Program-made: the position numbers and the translations under genes
Shown here: piece by piece, positions 42,755-51,046 of the stretch
Layout: the number at the start of each line of letters is the position of its first letter
How positions within the stretch are numbered: position 1 is the stretch's first letter
Notes under the pieces: generated by a model
Told to the model about the DNA's origin: nothing
The model's input: the letters and a program-made list of their open reading frames with translations, nothing else
Databases searched by the model: none
NCBI GenBank assembly: GCA_963204785.1
Contig: CAUJHG010000026.1
Coordinates: forward strand, 18,085 to 82,084
Reading direction: 5' to 3'
DNA length: 64,000 nucleotides
From: Pseudomonadota bacterium
Lineage (GTDB): Bacteria; Pseudomonadota; Gammaproteobacteria; Burkholderiales; Burkholderiaceae_E

Positions 42755-44764
42755 TCAGTCGAGCGTCAGCGTCACCTTCGCCCAGGCGAAGCGACCGGGT
42801 TCGTTGACCCGCAGCGCCTGCGCATCGTAGCCGGCGACCGCCACTGCGGCGCGGCTGATGTGCTCGGCGTAGGTGCGGTCGAAGACGTTGTCGACGCCGA
42901 AGCTGAGCAGCACCCGGCGGTCGAGGCGGTAGCTCGCGTTCAGCGCGAGCGTTGCGAAGCCGCCGGTCGGGCCGAGATCCTGGCCGACGATGTTGCCGTG
43001 GTTCAGGTGCACGCGGCCCTGGCGTGCGACCACGCGGGTGAGGCCGCCGAGTTCGAGCCGGTCGCGCCGCCAGGACAGGCCCAGCCGCAGCTCGTCGGGC
43101 GGCGTCTGCGCCAGCGGAACCCCCATCGTGTCGTTGTCGGCGCGAACGTGCGCGTAGCTGCCGCGCAGCGTCCAGCCCGGAGCGAAGCGCCAGGCGAGGT
43201 CGGCCTCGAAGCCGTGGCGGGTCGCGTCGACGTTGAGCACCCGGCACTTGGCGGGGTTGGAGCCGCAGCTGCCGGCGGCGGCCGGGTCCACGTAGGTCAG
43301 CAGGAAGTCGTCGATCCGGGACCAGAACACCGAGACCGAGCCGGCGAGCTTCTCGCCGCTCCAGATCAGGCCGGCGTCGAGCTGCGTGTTCTTCTCGGGC
43401 GCGGCCTTGCCGGCCGACGTGAGGCCGTTGTAGGTGGTGGCCTCCCAGTGATCCATCGGCCGCTGCCCGTGCCCCAGTCCGACGAAGCCGGTGAGGGCGG
43501 GGCCGGAGAAATCGTGCTCGTAGCGCATGAACCCGCCCGTCAGCGCTTCGGACGCGCTGCCGTTTGGCGCGCCGGTGGCAGCCGCGAAGCGGTCCGCAGA
43601 GAAGCGGTCGTGCCGCAGGCCGCCAATGAGCCGTCGGGACGCGGACAGCGCGTGGGTGAGTTCGGCGAACACGCCGGTGGTCGCGGATTCGAAGTCCAGG
43701 CCGCGCGGTCGGCTGCCCACCGGCGCGAGCGCCGCGCCGCTGTAGGAGCGGACCGTGTGCCGGTTCTCCTGGCGGTCCAGACCCACGGTCAGCGAAGTGG
43801 CGGAGCCCGGTGCGAGTTCCGCTTCGGCGCGCATGCCGTTGGTGCGGCGGTCGGGGTTGTTCCAGGAGTAGTTCGCCGACGCGGGTCTCGCGCGCAGCGA
43901 GTAGTTGTCCATCACGTGGTCGATGTAGTTGTGATCGAGCTGCACGCGCACCCGACGCACCCGCTCGGACAGGTTGCGCTTCTCGAACTTCAGCCCGAAG
44001 CCCTCGCGATCGAAGACGCTGCCATCCATGGCGCGGTCCGCATAGGCGGCCCTGGCGTCGCTGCGCACCGCCGAGAGCTCGACGCGGGTGTGGTCGTCCG
44101 GAGTCCAGCCGGCGCTCATCGCCTGGCTGCGACGCTGGTAGAGGGAGTGCACCAGACGGCCGCTGCCGTCGCGGTAGCTGTCGGACTCGGAGTGCGTGAC
44201 CGTGCCGCGCAGCTGGAAGCGCGGGTTGCCGCCGCTCGCATCGAGCATTCCGTCGAGCCGTCCCCAGCCGCCCGCCATCAGGCTGGCGTGAGCGCGCGCG
44301 CCCGGCGCGTCGAAGCGGGGTGCGTCGCGCTCGAAGAGCACCACGCCGGCCAGGTTGCCGTTGCCGTGCAGCACCGTCTGCGGGCCCTTGATCACGCGCA
44401 CACGATCGTAGGCCTCCGGGAACACGTAGGCGGTGGGCGGATCCATCCTCATTCCGCAGCCGCCGTGGAACTCGGCGCCGTCGAGCAGCACGTTCAGCCG
44501 CGAGCCCGCCAGGCCGCGCAGCACCGGATCGCCGTCGGTGCCGCCCTTGCGGATCAGCGTGAAGCCGGGGATGTTCTTCAGGAAGCTTGCGCCGTCGCTG
44601 GCCGGCACCGGCTGCTGCGGGGCCTTCGGGTCGTTGACGGCGACCAGCGGCTCGCGCATGCGCGGTGCGGTGACCACGACTTCGCCGAGGGACGAATCCG
44701 AGGCGAAGACGGCGGCGGGGAGCGCGGTGATCGCGGCCGCGATGAGGGAGAGTCGGATATCCAT
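42755..44764 (-). CDS. TonB-dependent copper receptor, OprC/NosA type
   Basis: A 669-residue outer-membrane receptor. A signal peptide (LSLIAAAITALPAAVFA) is followed by a TonB box region SSLGEVVVTAPR, a plug domain with GASFLKNIPGFTLIRKGGTD and GDPVLRGLAGSRLNVLLDGA, and a 22-strand barrel ending AWAKVTLTLD. The segment AEFHGGCGMRMDPPTAYVFP is diagnostic of copper receptors; Cys103 and Met107 form the CxxxM pair that binds copper in P. aeruginosa OprC. It would take up copper, for example for nitrous oxide reductase or other cuproenzymes. DUF2946, a small protein often adjacent to copper receptors, is encoded upstream on the same strand. Confidence 0.94.
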   Translation of the reverse strand: MDIRLSLIAAAITALPAAVFASDSSLGEVVVTAPRMREPLVAVNDPKAPQQPVPASDGASFLKNIPGFTLIRKGGTDGDPVLRGLAGSRLNVLLDGAEFHGGCGMRMDPPTAYVFPEAYDRVRVIKGPQTVLHGNGNLAGVVLFERDAPRFDAPGARAHASLMAGGWGRLDGMLDASGGNPRFQLRGTVTHSESDSYRDGSGRLVHSLYQRRSQAMSAGWTPDDHTRVELSAVRSDARAAYADRAMDGSVFDREGFGLKFEKRNLSERVRRVRVQLDHNYIDHVMDNYSLRARPASANYSWNNPDRRTNGMRAEAELAPGSATSLTVGLDRQENRHTVRSYSGAALAPVGSRPRGLDFESATTGVFAELTHALSASRRLIGGLRHDRFSADRFAAATGAPNGSASEALTGGFMRYEHDFSGPALTGFVGLGHGQRPMDHWEATTYNGLTSAGKAAPEKNTQLDAGLIWSGEKLAGSVSVFWSRIDDFLLTYVDPAAAGSCGSNPAKCRVLNVDATRHGFEADLAWRFAPGWTLRGSYAHVRADNDTMGVPLAQTPPDELRLGLSWRRDRLELGGLTRVVARQGRVHLNHGNIVGQDLGPTGGFATLALNASYRLDRRVLLSFGVDNVFDRTYAEHISRAAVAVAGYDAQALRVNEPGRFAWAKVTLTLD

Positions 44765-44803
44765 GTCGGTGTTCTGTCCAGTCGTTGCTGTGTCGGCGTG
44801 CGT

Positions 44804-44831
44804 GCGCCGGGGCTCGCAAGGGGCCCGGCGC
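44804..44831. repeat. inverted repeat in the DUF2946-copper receptor gap
   Basis: GCGCCGGG (44804-44811) and CCCGGCGC (44824-44831) pair over 8 bp around a 12-base loop, 40 bases upstream of the copper receptor start. It could be a leader hairpin or an attenuator. The 167-base gap otherwise shows no gene. Confidence 0.35.
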
Positions 44832-44931
44832 GCACACAGGCGCGCCCGTCGGGCGGGCGGCGCGCGTTTGGAGTGGGTCTGCGCCAGCAGCCGGCAGGCG
44901 GCCGCCGGGCCGCCGCCGCGCGAAGCGCGGT

Positions 44932-45309
44932 TCAGGCGACGACTGGAGGTGCGCGGGGTTGCGCGGCCCGCCAGGGATCGGACGCGGACGGCGCGTGCAG
45001 GAAGCGCCTGGGCAGCGCAGGACTTTCGGCTGGGGCCGAAACGAAGGTCGACCGCGCAGGCGGTGGCGCGCAGTGGCCACCGTGGGGGAGACAGAATGGA
45101 CAGTCCGTGGCGCCGCTGCCGAGGCCGGGCGCCGCGGGTTCGGAGTCCGTGAGGTCCGCGCCCGGAATCGCGCGACAGACCTCGCCCCAGGTGTCGGGCG
45201 CAGCGGCAGCGCGCATCGCGTGCGACAGGCCAGGGGCGAGCGCCGCTGCCAGCGTCGCCACGAGGGCGATGCTGGCGATGCGCGCGAGCAGGCGACGGCC
45301 GAAGGTCAT
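44932..45309 (-). CDS. DUF2946 family protein
   Basis: A 125-residue protein starting MTFGRRLLARIASIALVATL, with one N-terminal hydrophobic segment (signal peptide or anchor) ending near ALAPGLSHA. The central motif DCPFCLPHGGHCAPPP is diagnostic of DUF2946 and has the look of a metal-binding Cys/His cluster. The family is typically encoded beside TonB-dependent copper receptors and CopC/PCuAC-like proteins; a role in copper handling in the periplasm is likely but not proven. It precedes the copper receptor gene on the same strand by 167 bases. Confidence 0.85.
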   Translation of the reverse strand: MTFGRRLLARIASIALVATLAAALAPGLSHAMRAAAAPDTWGEVCRAIPGADLTDSEPAAPGLGSGATDCPFCLPHGGHCAPPPARSTFVSAPAESPALPRRFLHAPSASDPWRAAQPRAPPVVA

Positions 45310-45471
45310 CGCGGCACTCTAGCGCAGCCCTGCCGCGATTCCGGCAGAGGCGGCTGGCGACGCAGCGAAGCCCTGACCGGAGTCAAGGGAACGACGGACG
45401 GAACCGCCGAGTCGGTCGTCGGGCCGATGCAGTGCGCGGTCGCTCGCGCACCGGTGACCGGGGAGGGCCGC

Positions 45472-45873
45472 TCAGCGCGACAGCGTGCGGGCGATCCGTT
45501 GCGGATCCCGGTGCGCCTGATAGCCGAACCACAGGCTCTGCGCGATCCGGCGCGCGAGCTCGTTCGCGCGCGTCTGCATAGGCTCGTTGTCGATGTCGCG
45601 TACCGTCTCGTCGAAGAGCGTCAGCCAGCGGTGGAACATCTCTGGCTCCAGGCCGGGAAGCGCCACGTGCGCCGGCATCGGCGTGCCGCGGTAGCGCGCG
45701 GTGCCGCGCAGCGTGGACGACCAGAAGTCGACCATCTTGGAGAGGTGGTGATCCCAGTCGTGGATGTGTGCGTCGAAGACCGGACCGAGCACCGCGTCAT
45801 CGCGCACCTTCGCGTAGAAGTCGTGGACGAGGCGGACGACTTCGTCCTCGGTGCAGAGTTCGGGGGTGGGCAT
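45472..45873 (-). CDS. group III truncated haemoglobin
   Basis: A 133-residue globin with the group III pattern: VVRLVHDFYAKVRDDAVLGP, HIHDWDHHLSKMVDFWSSTL (residues 36-55) and LEPEMFHRWLTLFDETVRDI (residues 75-94). Conserved His residues at 37, 42, 43, 69 and 81 surround the expected haem pocket; I cannot assign the proximal one with certainty. Group III globins bind O2 and NO and are linked to microaerobic or nitrosative-stress physiology, as for Ctb of Campylobacter. It follows a 40-codon membrane peptide gene and a ferredoxin-NADP reductase gene on the same strand, which could supply electrons. Confidence 0.9.
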   Translation of the reverse strand: MPTPELCTEDEVVRLVHDFYAKVRDDAVLGPVFDAHIHDWDHHLSKMVDFWSSTLRGTARYRGTPMPAHVALPGLEPEMFHRWLTLFDETVRDIDNEPMQTRANELARRIAQSLWFGYQAHRDPQRIARTLSR

Positions 45874-45945
45874 GGCGACGACCGGAAGCGGAAGATGCGG
45901 AAGCGATGAATCTTATACCAGGCGCCGCGCCGGCGGCGCGCGCCG

Positions 45946-46068
45946 TCAGCGCCTGTGCTCGTCGTGATCGTCCTGCCGGCCCTGGCGCCAGTTGCGCAGC
46001 GCCCACCAGGCGAGCGCGCCGAAGAAGATCAGGTTGATCGCGGCGCCGGCGATCCAGAATCCGGTCAT
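45946..46068 (-). CDS. small predicted membrane protein, 40 residues
   Basis: A short gene, MTGFWIAGAAINLIFFGALA then WWALRNWRQGRQDD and an HDEHRR tail. One hydrophobic helix (about residues 3-23) is followed by a Trp-rich edge and a basic then acidic/His-rich tail, the layout of small single-helix inner membrane proteins such as oxidase-associated peptides. It begins 15 bases after the ferredoxin-NADP reductase stop and ends 72 bases before the truncated haemoglobin start, on the same strand. I do not recognise a family, and expression is not shown. Confidence 0.55.
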   Translation of the reverse strand: MTGFWIAGAAINLIFFGALAWWALRNWRQGRQDDHDEHRR

Positions 46069-46083
46069 GGTCCGCGTGTCCGG

Positions 46084-46857
46084 CTACTGCTCGACGAAGG
46101 CCCGTTCGATCACGTAGTCGCCCTGTCGCGTGGTGCTGCCTTCCTGGAAGCGGCGCACGTCGAGCAGCGCCTTGAGCTCCTTGAGCATCGCCGGGCTGCC
46201 GCACAGCATCACCCGGTCCTCGGCCGGGTCCAGCGGCGGCAGGCCGAGGTCGGCGGCGAGCTTGCCGGACTGGATCAGGTCGGTGATCCGACCCGTGGTG
46301 TGGAACTCCTCGCGGGTCACCGTCGGGTAGTAGCGCAGCTTGCCGGCGACGATCTCTCCGAGCACTTCGTCCCGGGGGAGCTCCTCCTCCAGGTACTGCC
46401 GGTAGGCGAGCTCGGCGACCTCGCGCACTCCGTGCACCAGGATCACCTGCTCGAAGCGTTCGTAGGTCTCGGGATCGCGCACGATCGCCATGAAGGGCGC
46501 CAGCCCCGTGCCGGTGCCGAGCAGGTACAGGCGCCTGCCGGGCAGCAGGTAGTCGATCAGCAGCGTTCCGGTCGGCTTGCGCCCGACGATGATCCTGTCG
46601 CCTGGTCGGATGTGCTGCAGTCGCGAGGTGAGCGGGCCGTCGGGCACCTTGATGCTGAGGAACTCGAGGTGGTCCTCGTAGTTCGCGCTGACGATGCTGT
46701 AGGCGCGCATCAGGCGCTTGCCGTCGACCTGCAGGCCGATCATCGTGAAGTGCCCGTTGCTGAACCGCAGCGCGCGGTCGCGGGTGGTGGTGAAGCTGAA
46801 GAGATGGTCGGTCCAGTGGTGGACGCTCAGGACCTCTTCCTCTGCGAATGCGCTCAT
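46084..46857 (-). CDS. fpr: ferredoxin--NADP reductase
   Basis: A 257-residue FAD flavoprotein of the bacterial Fpr type. The FAD motif RAYSIVS (family RxYS) lies in KRLMRAYSIVSANYEDHLEF (residues 48-67), the ribityl/phosphate part in LQHIRPGDRIIVGRKPTGTL and the NADP-binding motif in LYLLGTGTGLAPFMAIVRDP. The C-terminus ends IERAFVEQ, the aromatic-containing tail that stacks near the isoalloxazine in this family. It exchanges electrons between NADPH and ferredoxin or flavodoxin. ATG 46857 gives MSAFAEEEVLSVHHWTDHLF. It is divergent from the carboxyltransferase genes and heads a small set with the 40-residue peptide and the globin. Confidence 0.94.
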   Translation of the reverse strand: MSAFAEEEVLSVHHWTDHLFSFTTTRDRALRFSNGHFTMIGLQVDGKRLMRAYSIVSANYEDHLEFLSIKVPDGPLTSRLQHIRPGDRIIVGRKPTGTLLIDYLLPGRRLYLLGTGTGLAPFMAIVRDPETYERFEQVILVHGVREVAELAYRQYLEEELPRDEVLGEIVAGKLRYYPTVTREEFHTTGRITDLIQSGKLAADLGLPPLDPAEDRVMLCGSPAMLKELKALLDVRRFQEGSTTRQGDYVIERAFVEQ

Positions 46858-47073
46858 CTGGGGATTTCCATGCCGGTGCCCGACGTCCGGGCCGGCGCCG
46901 CACGGGCGACGGTCCGGCGCCGTCGGCCGAATGCGGGATCGAGCGGAATCTACTCCGGATGCTGCATTGCCGCAATGCGAAAGCGCAAGTTCACATGGTG
47001 GTCGGGCTGGGGCGGCCCTCGAACGACCTGCTAACCTGTGGCGACACCCGGAGGAACCGGGGGCGGAGGAGAC

Positions 47074-47118
47074 ATGAACGCGAGTCGCGTAGCGCACGAT
47101 CCGATGGCGCGGCAATGA
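47074..47118 (+). CDS. possible 14-codon leader peptide overlapping the carboxyltransferase start
   Basis: An ATG at 47074 preceded by GGAGGAGAC opens MNASRVAHDPMARQ and stops at TGA 47116-47118, which overlaps the ATG of the carboxyltransferase gene (ATGA). The ribosome binding site belongs to this peptide, not to the large gene, which has none of its own. Translational coupling through a leader is the simplest reading. No attenuator-type run of one amino acid is visible. Confidence 0.45.
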   Translation: MNASRVAHDPMARQ

Positions 47119-48644
47119 GCGGTTCGGATCGACACGAGGACCTGCGCCCCGAGTTGCAGACGGTGCTCGAGGCACGGCGTGCGCTGCTCGACGAGGCACG
47201 TCCGCAGACGGTCGCCCGGCAGCACGCGCGCGGGCGCCTGACGGCGCGCGAGGCGCTTGCCGCGCTGGTCGATGCCGACAGCTTCGTCGAGTACGGCGGC
47301 CTGGCGCGGCCCGCCGTCGATGGCATCGACGGTCCGGCCGACGGGCTCGTGATGGGAACCGCGAAGATGGGCGGGCGTCCGGTCGACCTGGTGCTGTACG
47401 ACTACACGGTGCTGGGCGGCACGCAGAGCGCGGTCAACCACATGAAGATCAGCCGGATGTTCGAGCACGCGCTCAGGCATCGGCTGCCGGTGATCTGCTG
47501 GCTCGACGGCGGCGGGGCGCGCACGCAGGACATGATGGTGATGGCGCGTGGGCGCGCGACCACCTTCGTGAGCTTTGCGCGCCTCTCGGGGGTGGCGCCC
47601 ACGATCGGGATCGTCCCCGGCCGGGCCTTTGCAGGGCACGCCAACCTTGCGGGGATGTGCGATCTGCTGATCGCGGTGCGCGGCGCTGCGCTCGGGCTCG
47701 CAGGCCCGCCGCTGGTGGAGGCGGCGCTCGGAGTGAGGCTCACGCCCGAGGAGATCGGGCCAGTCGATGCGCATGTCGCCTCGGGCGTGGTCGACCTGCT
47801 CGCCGAAGACGACGCGCACGCCGCCGCGCTTGCGCGTCGATACCTTTCGTACTTCGGCCCGGCGCAAGCGCCGGGCGAGGCGCCAGATCCCCTGGTGCTG
47901 CGCTCGATAATTCCCGCGAACCCGCGTCGGGCCTACGACGTGCGCAAGGTGATCGCGCACCTGGCGGATGTCGACAGCACCTTCGAGATCAAGCCTTCCT
48001 GCGGGAGGTCGGTGGTCACCGCGCTGGCGCGCCTTGGCGGACGCACGGTCGGTGTGATCGGCAGTCAGCCGATGCACTCCGCGGGGGCGATCGACAGCGC
48101 TGCATCGATCAAGGCGGCGCGCTTCGTGCAGATCTGCGACGCCTACGACATCCCGCTGCTGCTGCTGTGCGACACGCCTGGTCTGATGGTCGGACCCGAG
48201 GCCGAGAAGACCGGACTGGTGCGCCACAGCGGCCGGATGCTGTCGGCGATCGCCAATGCGACCGTGCCGCTGATGACCGTCGTGCTTCGCAAGGCCTACG
48301 GGCTCGGCTACTACATCATGGGCTCGCAGGCGCTGGATCCCGCAGTGCTGCTGGCCTGGCCGACCGCCGAGTACGGCGGGATGGGTCTCGAGGGCGCCGT
48401 GAGCATCCTGCACAGGCGCGAGCTCGAGGCGATCGTCGATCCTGCCGAACGCGGCGCCCGGCACCGCGAGCTCACCGAGCGCCTGAAGCAGGAGCACCGC
48501 GCGATCGAGACGGCAGGCAGGTTCATCTACGATGACGTGATCGACCCGGCCGATACGCGCGAAATCCTGCTGCGCACGCTGGAGACCCTTCCGCCGTCGC
48601 CGCCGCTGCGTACCGGGCGCAAGCGGATCATCGAGCCTTTCTGA
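47115..48644 (+). CDS. acyl-CoA carboxylase carboxyltransferase subunit, first of two
   Basis: A 509-residue protein with both crotonase-fold halves of an acyl-CoA carboxyltransferase (PccB/AccD type). The N-terminal half has ARQHARGRLTAREALAALVD, VVLYDYTVLGGTQ-like LVLYDYTVLGGTQSAVNHMK and DGGGARTQDMMVMARG, where the usual family motif is SGGARIQEG. The C-terminal half has ANPRRAYDVRKVIAHLADVD, GSQPMHSAGAIDSAASIKAA and RKAYGLGYYIMGSQ. It should transfer CO2 from biotin to an acyl-CoA, or the reverse. No biotin carboxylase or biotin carrier gene is nearby. The second subunit follows directly. Start is ATG 47115, coupled to a short leader. Confidence 0.9.
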   Translation: MSGSDRHEDLRPELQTVLEARRALLDEARPQTVARQHARGRLTAREALAALVDADSFVEYGGLARPAVDGIDGPADGLVMGTAKMGGRPVDLVLYDYTVLGGTQSAVNHMKISRMFEHALRHRLPVICWLDGGGARTQDMMVMARGRATTFVSFARLSGVAPTIGIVPGRAFAGHANLAGMCDLLIAVRGAALGLAGPPLVEAALGVRLTPEEIGPVDAHVASGVVDLLAEDDAHAAALARRYLSYFGPAQAPGEAPDPLVLRSIIPANPRRAYDVRKVIAHLADVDSTFEIKPSCGRSVVTALARLGGRTVGVIGSQPMHSAGAIDSAASIKAARFVQICDAYDIPLLLLCDTPGLMVGPEAEKTGLVRHSGRMLSAIANATVPLMTVVLRKAYGLGYYIMGSQALDPAVLLAWPTAEYGGMGLEGAVSILHRRELEAIVDPAERGARHRELTERLKQEHRAIETAGRFIYDDVIDPADTREILLRTLETLPPSPPLRTGRKRIIEPF

Positions 48645-48707
48645 ATGCCCGGTGACGCCGCGCGCATGGCGTCGGATCCTGCGGCCTGCGGGGCCGATGG
48701 AGAAGGA

Positions 48708-50318
48708 ATGAAGCAGACCATGCCAGCCGCGGAGGCGGCGACCCGAGCGGACGCACCTTCGGGCGAAGCACCGCTCGACATGATGCGTCGTGCACGCCAT
48801 GCGCTGTCCGACGAGGCTCGCGCCGCGGCGATCGCGCGCCAGCACGCGGCCGGCAAGCTCGGCGCCCGCGAGCGCATCGCGCTGCTCGTCGACCCGGGCA
48901 GCTTCCAGGAGTTCGGCGCCTTCGTCGAGCCCAAGCGCAGCACTGCCGACACCGAGTCGCTGCAGGCGCCCGCCGACGGGGTGATCACCGGCTATGCGAA
49001 GGTCGACGGACGGGCAGTCTGCGTCGCGTCCTTCGACTACACGGTGCTCGGCGGCTCCAACGGACGGGTGGGCGGGCACAAGATCGACCGGCTCGTCGAG
49101 GCGGCGCTCGAGAACGGCCACCCGGTCGTGCTGCTGCTCGACGGTGGCGGACACCGGATCCAGGAAGGGCTCGACAGCGCGCACTTCGCCGAAGGATCGC
49201 GCTTCTTCCAGTCGATCGTGCGGATCTCGGGCTGGGTGCCCGTGGTGGCAGCGGTCATGGGGCCGGGATTCGCAGGACCGTCGAACTTCGCGGCAGTGTC
49301 GGACTTCGTCGTGATGGTGCGTGGCACCTCGACGATGGGCGTCGCCGGCCCGGCGCTCGTGCGCGCAGGCACCGGCGAGGATTTCGACAACGACTCGCTC
49401 GGCGGCGCCCAGGTGCAGGTCGATCGCAACGGGCTCGCCGATCTGGCCGCCGAGGACGACCGGCACGCGATCGGGCTCGTGCGTCGCTACCTCTCCTATC
49501 TGCCGTCGAACGCAGGGCTGCCCGCGCCGGTGCTGGCCTGCGCGGACCCTCCCGGGCGTCGCGAGGAAGCGCTGCTCACGCTGGTGCCGGAGAACTCGCG
49601 CCGCGCCTATGACGTGCGCAAGGTGATTGCAGCGATCGCGGACCTCGACAGCGTCTTCGAGATCCGGCCCACCTATGCGAAGAACATCGTCGTCTGCCTG
49701 GCGCGCTTTGGCGGCCGGCCGGTGGGCATCATCGCGAACCAGCCGATGCAGCTTGCCGGAACCCTGGACGTGCCCGCCTGCGAAAAGGCTGCGCACTTCG
49801 TCTCGATGTGCGATGCCTTCGGGCTGCCTCTGATCTACCTGATCGACGTCCCTGGCTTTCTGCTCGGCGGTGCGGCCGAGCGCAGCGGGCTCGCCCGGCG
49901 CAGCGCACGGATGATCTACGAGCTCGGTCAGGCCACGGTGACGCGGATCTCGGTCGTGCTGCGCAAGGGATATGGCCTCGGTTACATCGCAATGTGCGGT
50001 GGGCGCAGCTTCGACGCGGATCTCTGCGTGGCCTGGCCCACTGCGGAGATCTGCGCGATGTCGGTCGAAGGTGCGGTCGACGTCGCCTATCGCAGGCAGG
50101 TCGCTGCCGCCGAGGATCCCGGTGCGAAGCGTGCGGAGCTGATCGCGCGCTTCCGCGGACAACTGGGTGCGCTGAACGCTGCCTCGGACTTCGGCATCGA
50201 CGACGTGATCGACCCGCGTGACACGCGCGCGCTCATCGTCGCGACGCTAGAGCGCTGCGGGCCGCGCAAGCAGTTCGCGCGCTTTCCGAACCGGCGCCAC
50301 GGCATCTCGCCGGTCTGA
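48708..50318 (+). CDS. acyl-CoA carboxylase carboxyltransferase subunit, second of two
   Basis: A 536-residue paralogue of the upstream protein. The motifs are IARQHAAGKLGARERIALLV, SFDYTVLGGSNGRVGGHKID, LLDGGGHRIQEGLDSAHFAE, NSRRAYDVRKVIAAIADLDS and VVLRKGYGLGYIAMCGGRSF. In the oxyanion motif an Ala is replaced by His (GGHRIQEG). The two proteins differ most in the first half, which suggests a hetero-oligomer with specialised roles or distinct substrates. I chose ATG 48708 because GGAGAAGGA precedes it; ATG 48645 immediately after the upstream stop is an alternative that adds 21 residues. No biotin-carrying subunit is encoded here. Confidence 0.9.
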   Translation: MKQTMPAAEAATRADAPSGEAPLDMMRRARHALSDEARAAAIARQHAAGKLGARERIALLVDPGSFQEFGAFVEPKRSTADTESLQAPADGVITGYAKVDGRAVCVASFDYTVLGGSNGRVGGHKIDRLVEAALENGHPVVLLLDGGGHRIQEGLDSAHFAEGSRFFQSIVRISGWVPVVAAVMGPGFAGPSNFAAVSDFVVMVRGTSTMGVAGPALVRAGTGEDFDNDSLGGAQVQVDRNGLADLAAEDDRHAIGLVRRYLSYLPSNAGLPAPVLACADPPGRREEALLTLVPENSRRAYDVRKVIAAIADLDSVFEIRPTYAKNIVVCLARFGGRPVGIIANQPMQLAGTLDVPACEKAAHFVSMCDAFGLPLIYLIDVPGFLLGGAAERSGLARRSARMIYELGQATVTRISVVLRKGYGLGYIAMCGGRSFDADLCVAWPTAEICAMSVEGAVDVAYRRQVAAAEDPGAKRAELIARFRGQLGALNAASDFGIDDVIDPRDTRALIVATLERCGPRKQFARFPNRRHGISPV

Positions 50319-50480
50319 CATGCGTCGCCGCGAAACACGCGGTACCGGCGGCGTCGGGGGTATCGGTCGGCGAACGCTGCTGCGCATGGCAGACTTTGTT
50401 CCGTGCCGCCGCAGGCTTGCGCAGCAGGCTCGTCGGGCGTGCCCGGCGCGCGTCGAAACAACACGAGAAACGGAGAGTCA

Positions 50481-50981
50481 ATGAGCGAAGACAACACCCA
50501 GCCCGGAACGATCCGCCGGATCGACGGCGGCTTCGAGGGGCGCATCGAGCGCATCTACGGGCACGAGCAGGGCGCGATCTGGCGCATGCTGACCGAGCCG
50601 CAGGCGCTTGCGCAGTGGCTTGCGCCCGGCACGATCGAGCTTCGCGCCGGCGGCGCGGTGCGCATCGACTTCGCCGACAGCGGCACGGTGATCGAGAGCA
50701 CGGTGCTCGCGCTCGATGCTCCGCGACTGCTCGAGTATTCGTGGAGCAGCGGCAGTGAGCCCGCGCGGCCCTTGCGCTGGGAGCTCGAAGCCGTGGAAGG
50801 CGGGACACGACTCTCGCTGACGGTGCGCATTCCCGGCACCGAGGACGCCTCGAAGGCATGCGCGGGCTTCGATGCCCACCTCGACATGCTGGCCGGGGCT
50901 CTCGAGGGCGTCCCGATCAAGTTCCCCTTCCAGCGCTACCTCGACGCGCGCAAGCACTACCAGCAGCTGCTGGGCGCATAG
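50481..50981 (+). CDS. SRPBCC / AHSA1-type START-fold protein
   Basis: A 166-residue protein with the AHSA1-like helix-grip fold: FEGRIERIYGHEQGAIWRML then TEPQALAQWLAPGTIELRAG, TVIESTVLALDAPRLLEYSW and a long C-terminal helix FDAHLDMLAGALEGVPIKFP. The fold makes a hydrophobic cavity that can bind lipids, polyketides or acyl groups; many members are of unknown function. It stands 162 bases after the second carboxyltransferase gene and 65 bases before an acyl-CoA synthetase gene on the same strand. ATG 50481 has GGAGAG just upstream; no signal peptide is seen. A role with acyl-CoA substrates is a guess from context. Confidence 0.85.
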   Translation: MSEDNTQPGTIRRIDGGFEGRIERIYGHEQGAIWRMLTEPQALAQWLAPGTIELRAGGAVRIDFADSGTVIESTVLALDAPRLLEYSWSSGSEPARPLRWELEAVEGGTRLSLTVRIPGTEDASKACAGFDAHLDMLAGALEGVPIKFPFQRYLDARKHYQQLLGA

Positions 50982-51046
50982 CGCGCAAGCGCCGACGATA
51001 CTCCCGAGCACTTCCGCTGCCCGTCGCAACGTCCAAGGAGATCTGC

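Noticed and set aside
48645..48707. Upstream start of the second carboxyltransferase at the ATG directly after the previous stop
   Set aside because: The 21 extra codons are not like the family N-terminus and have no ribosome binding site, while ATG 48708 is preceded by GGAGAAGGA. It remains an alternative.
47031..50162. A 1043-codon open frame on the minus strand
   Set aside because: It lies opposite the two carboxyltransferase genes, whose plus-strand proteins show full family motifs. The minus-strand translation is Arg/His/Asp-rich without any domain, as expected for antisense frames in very GC-rich DNA.
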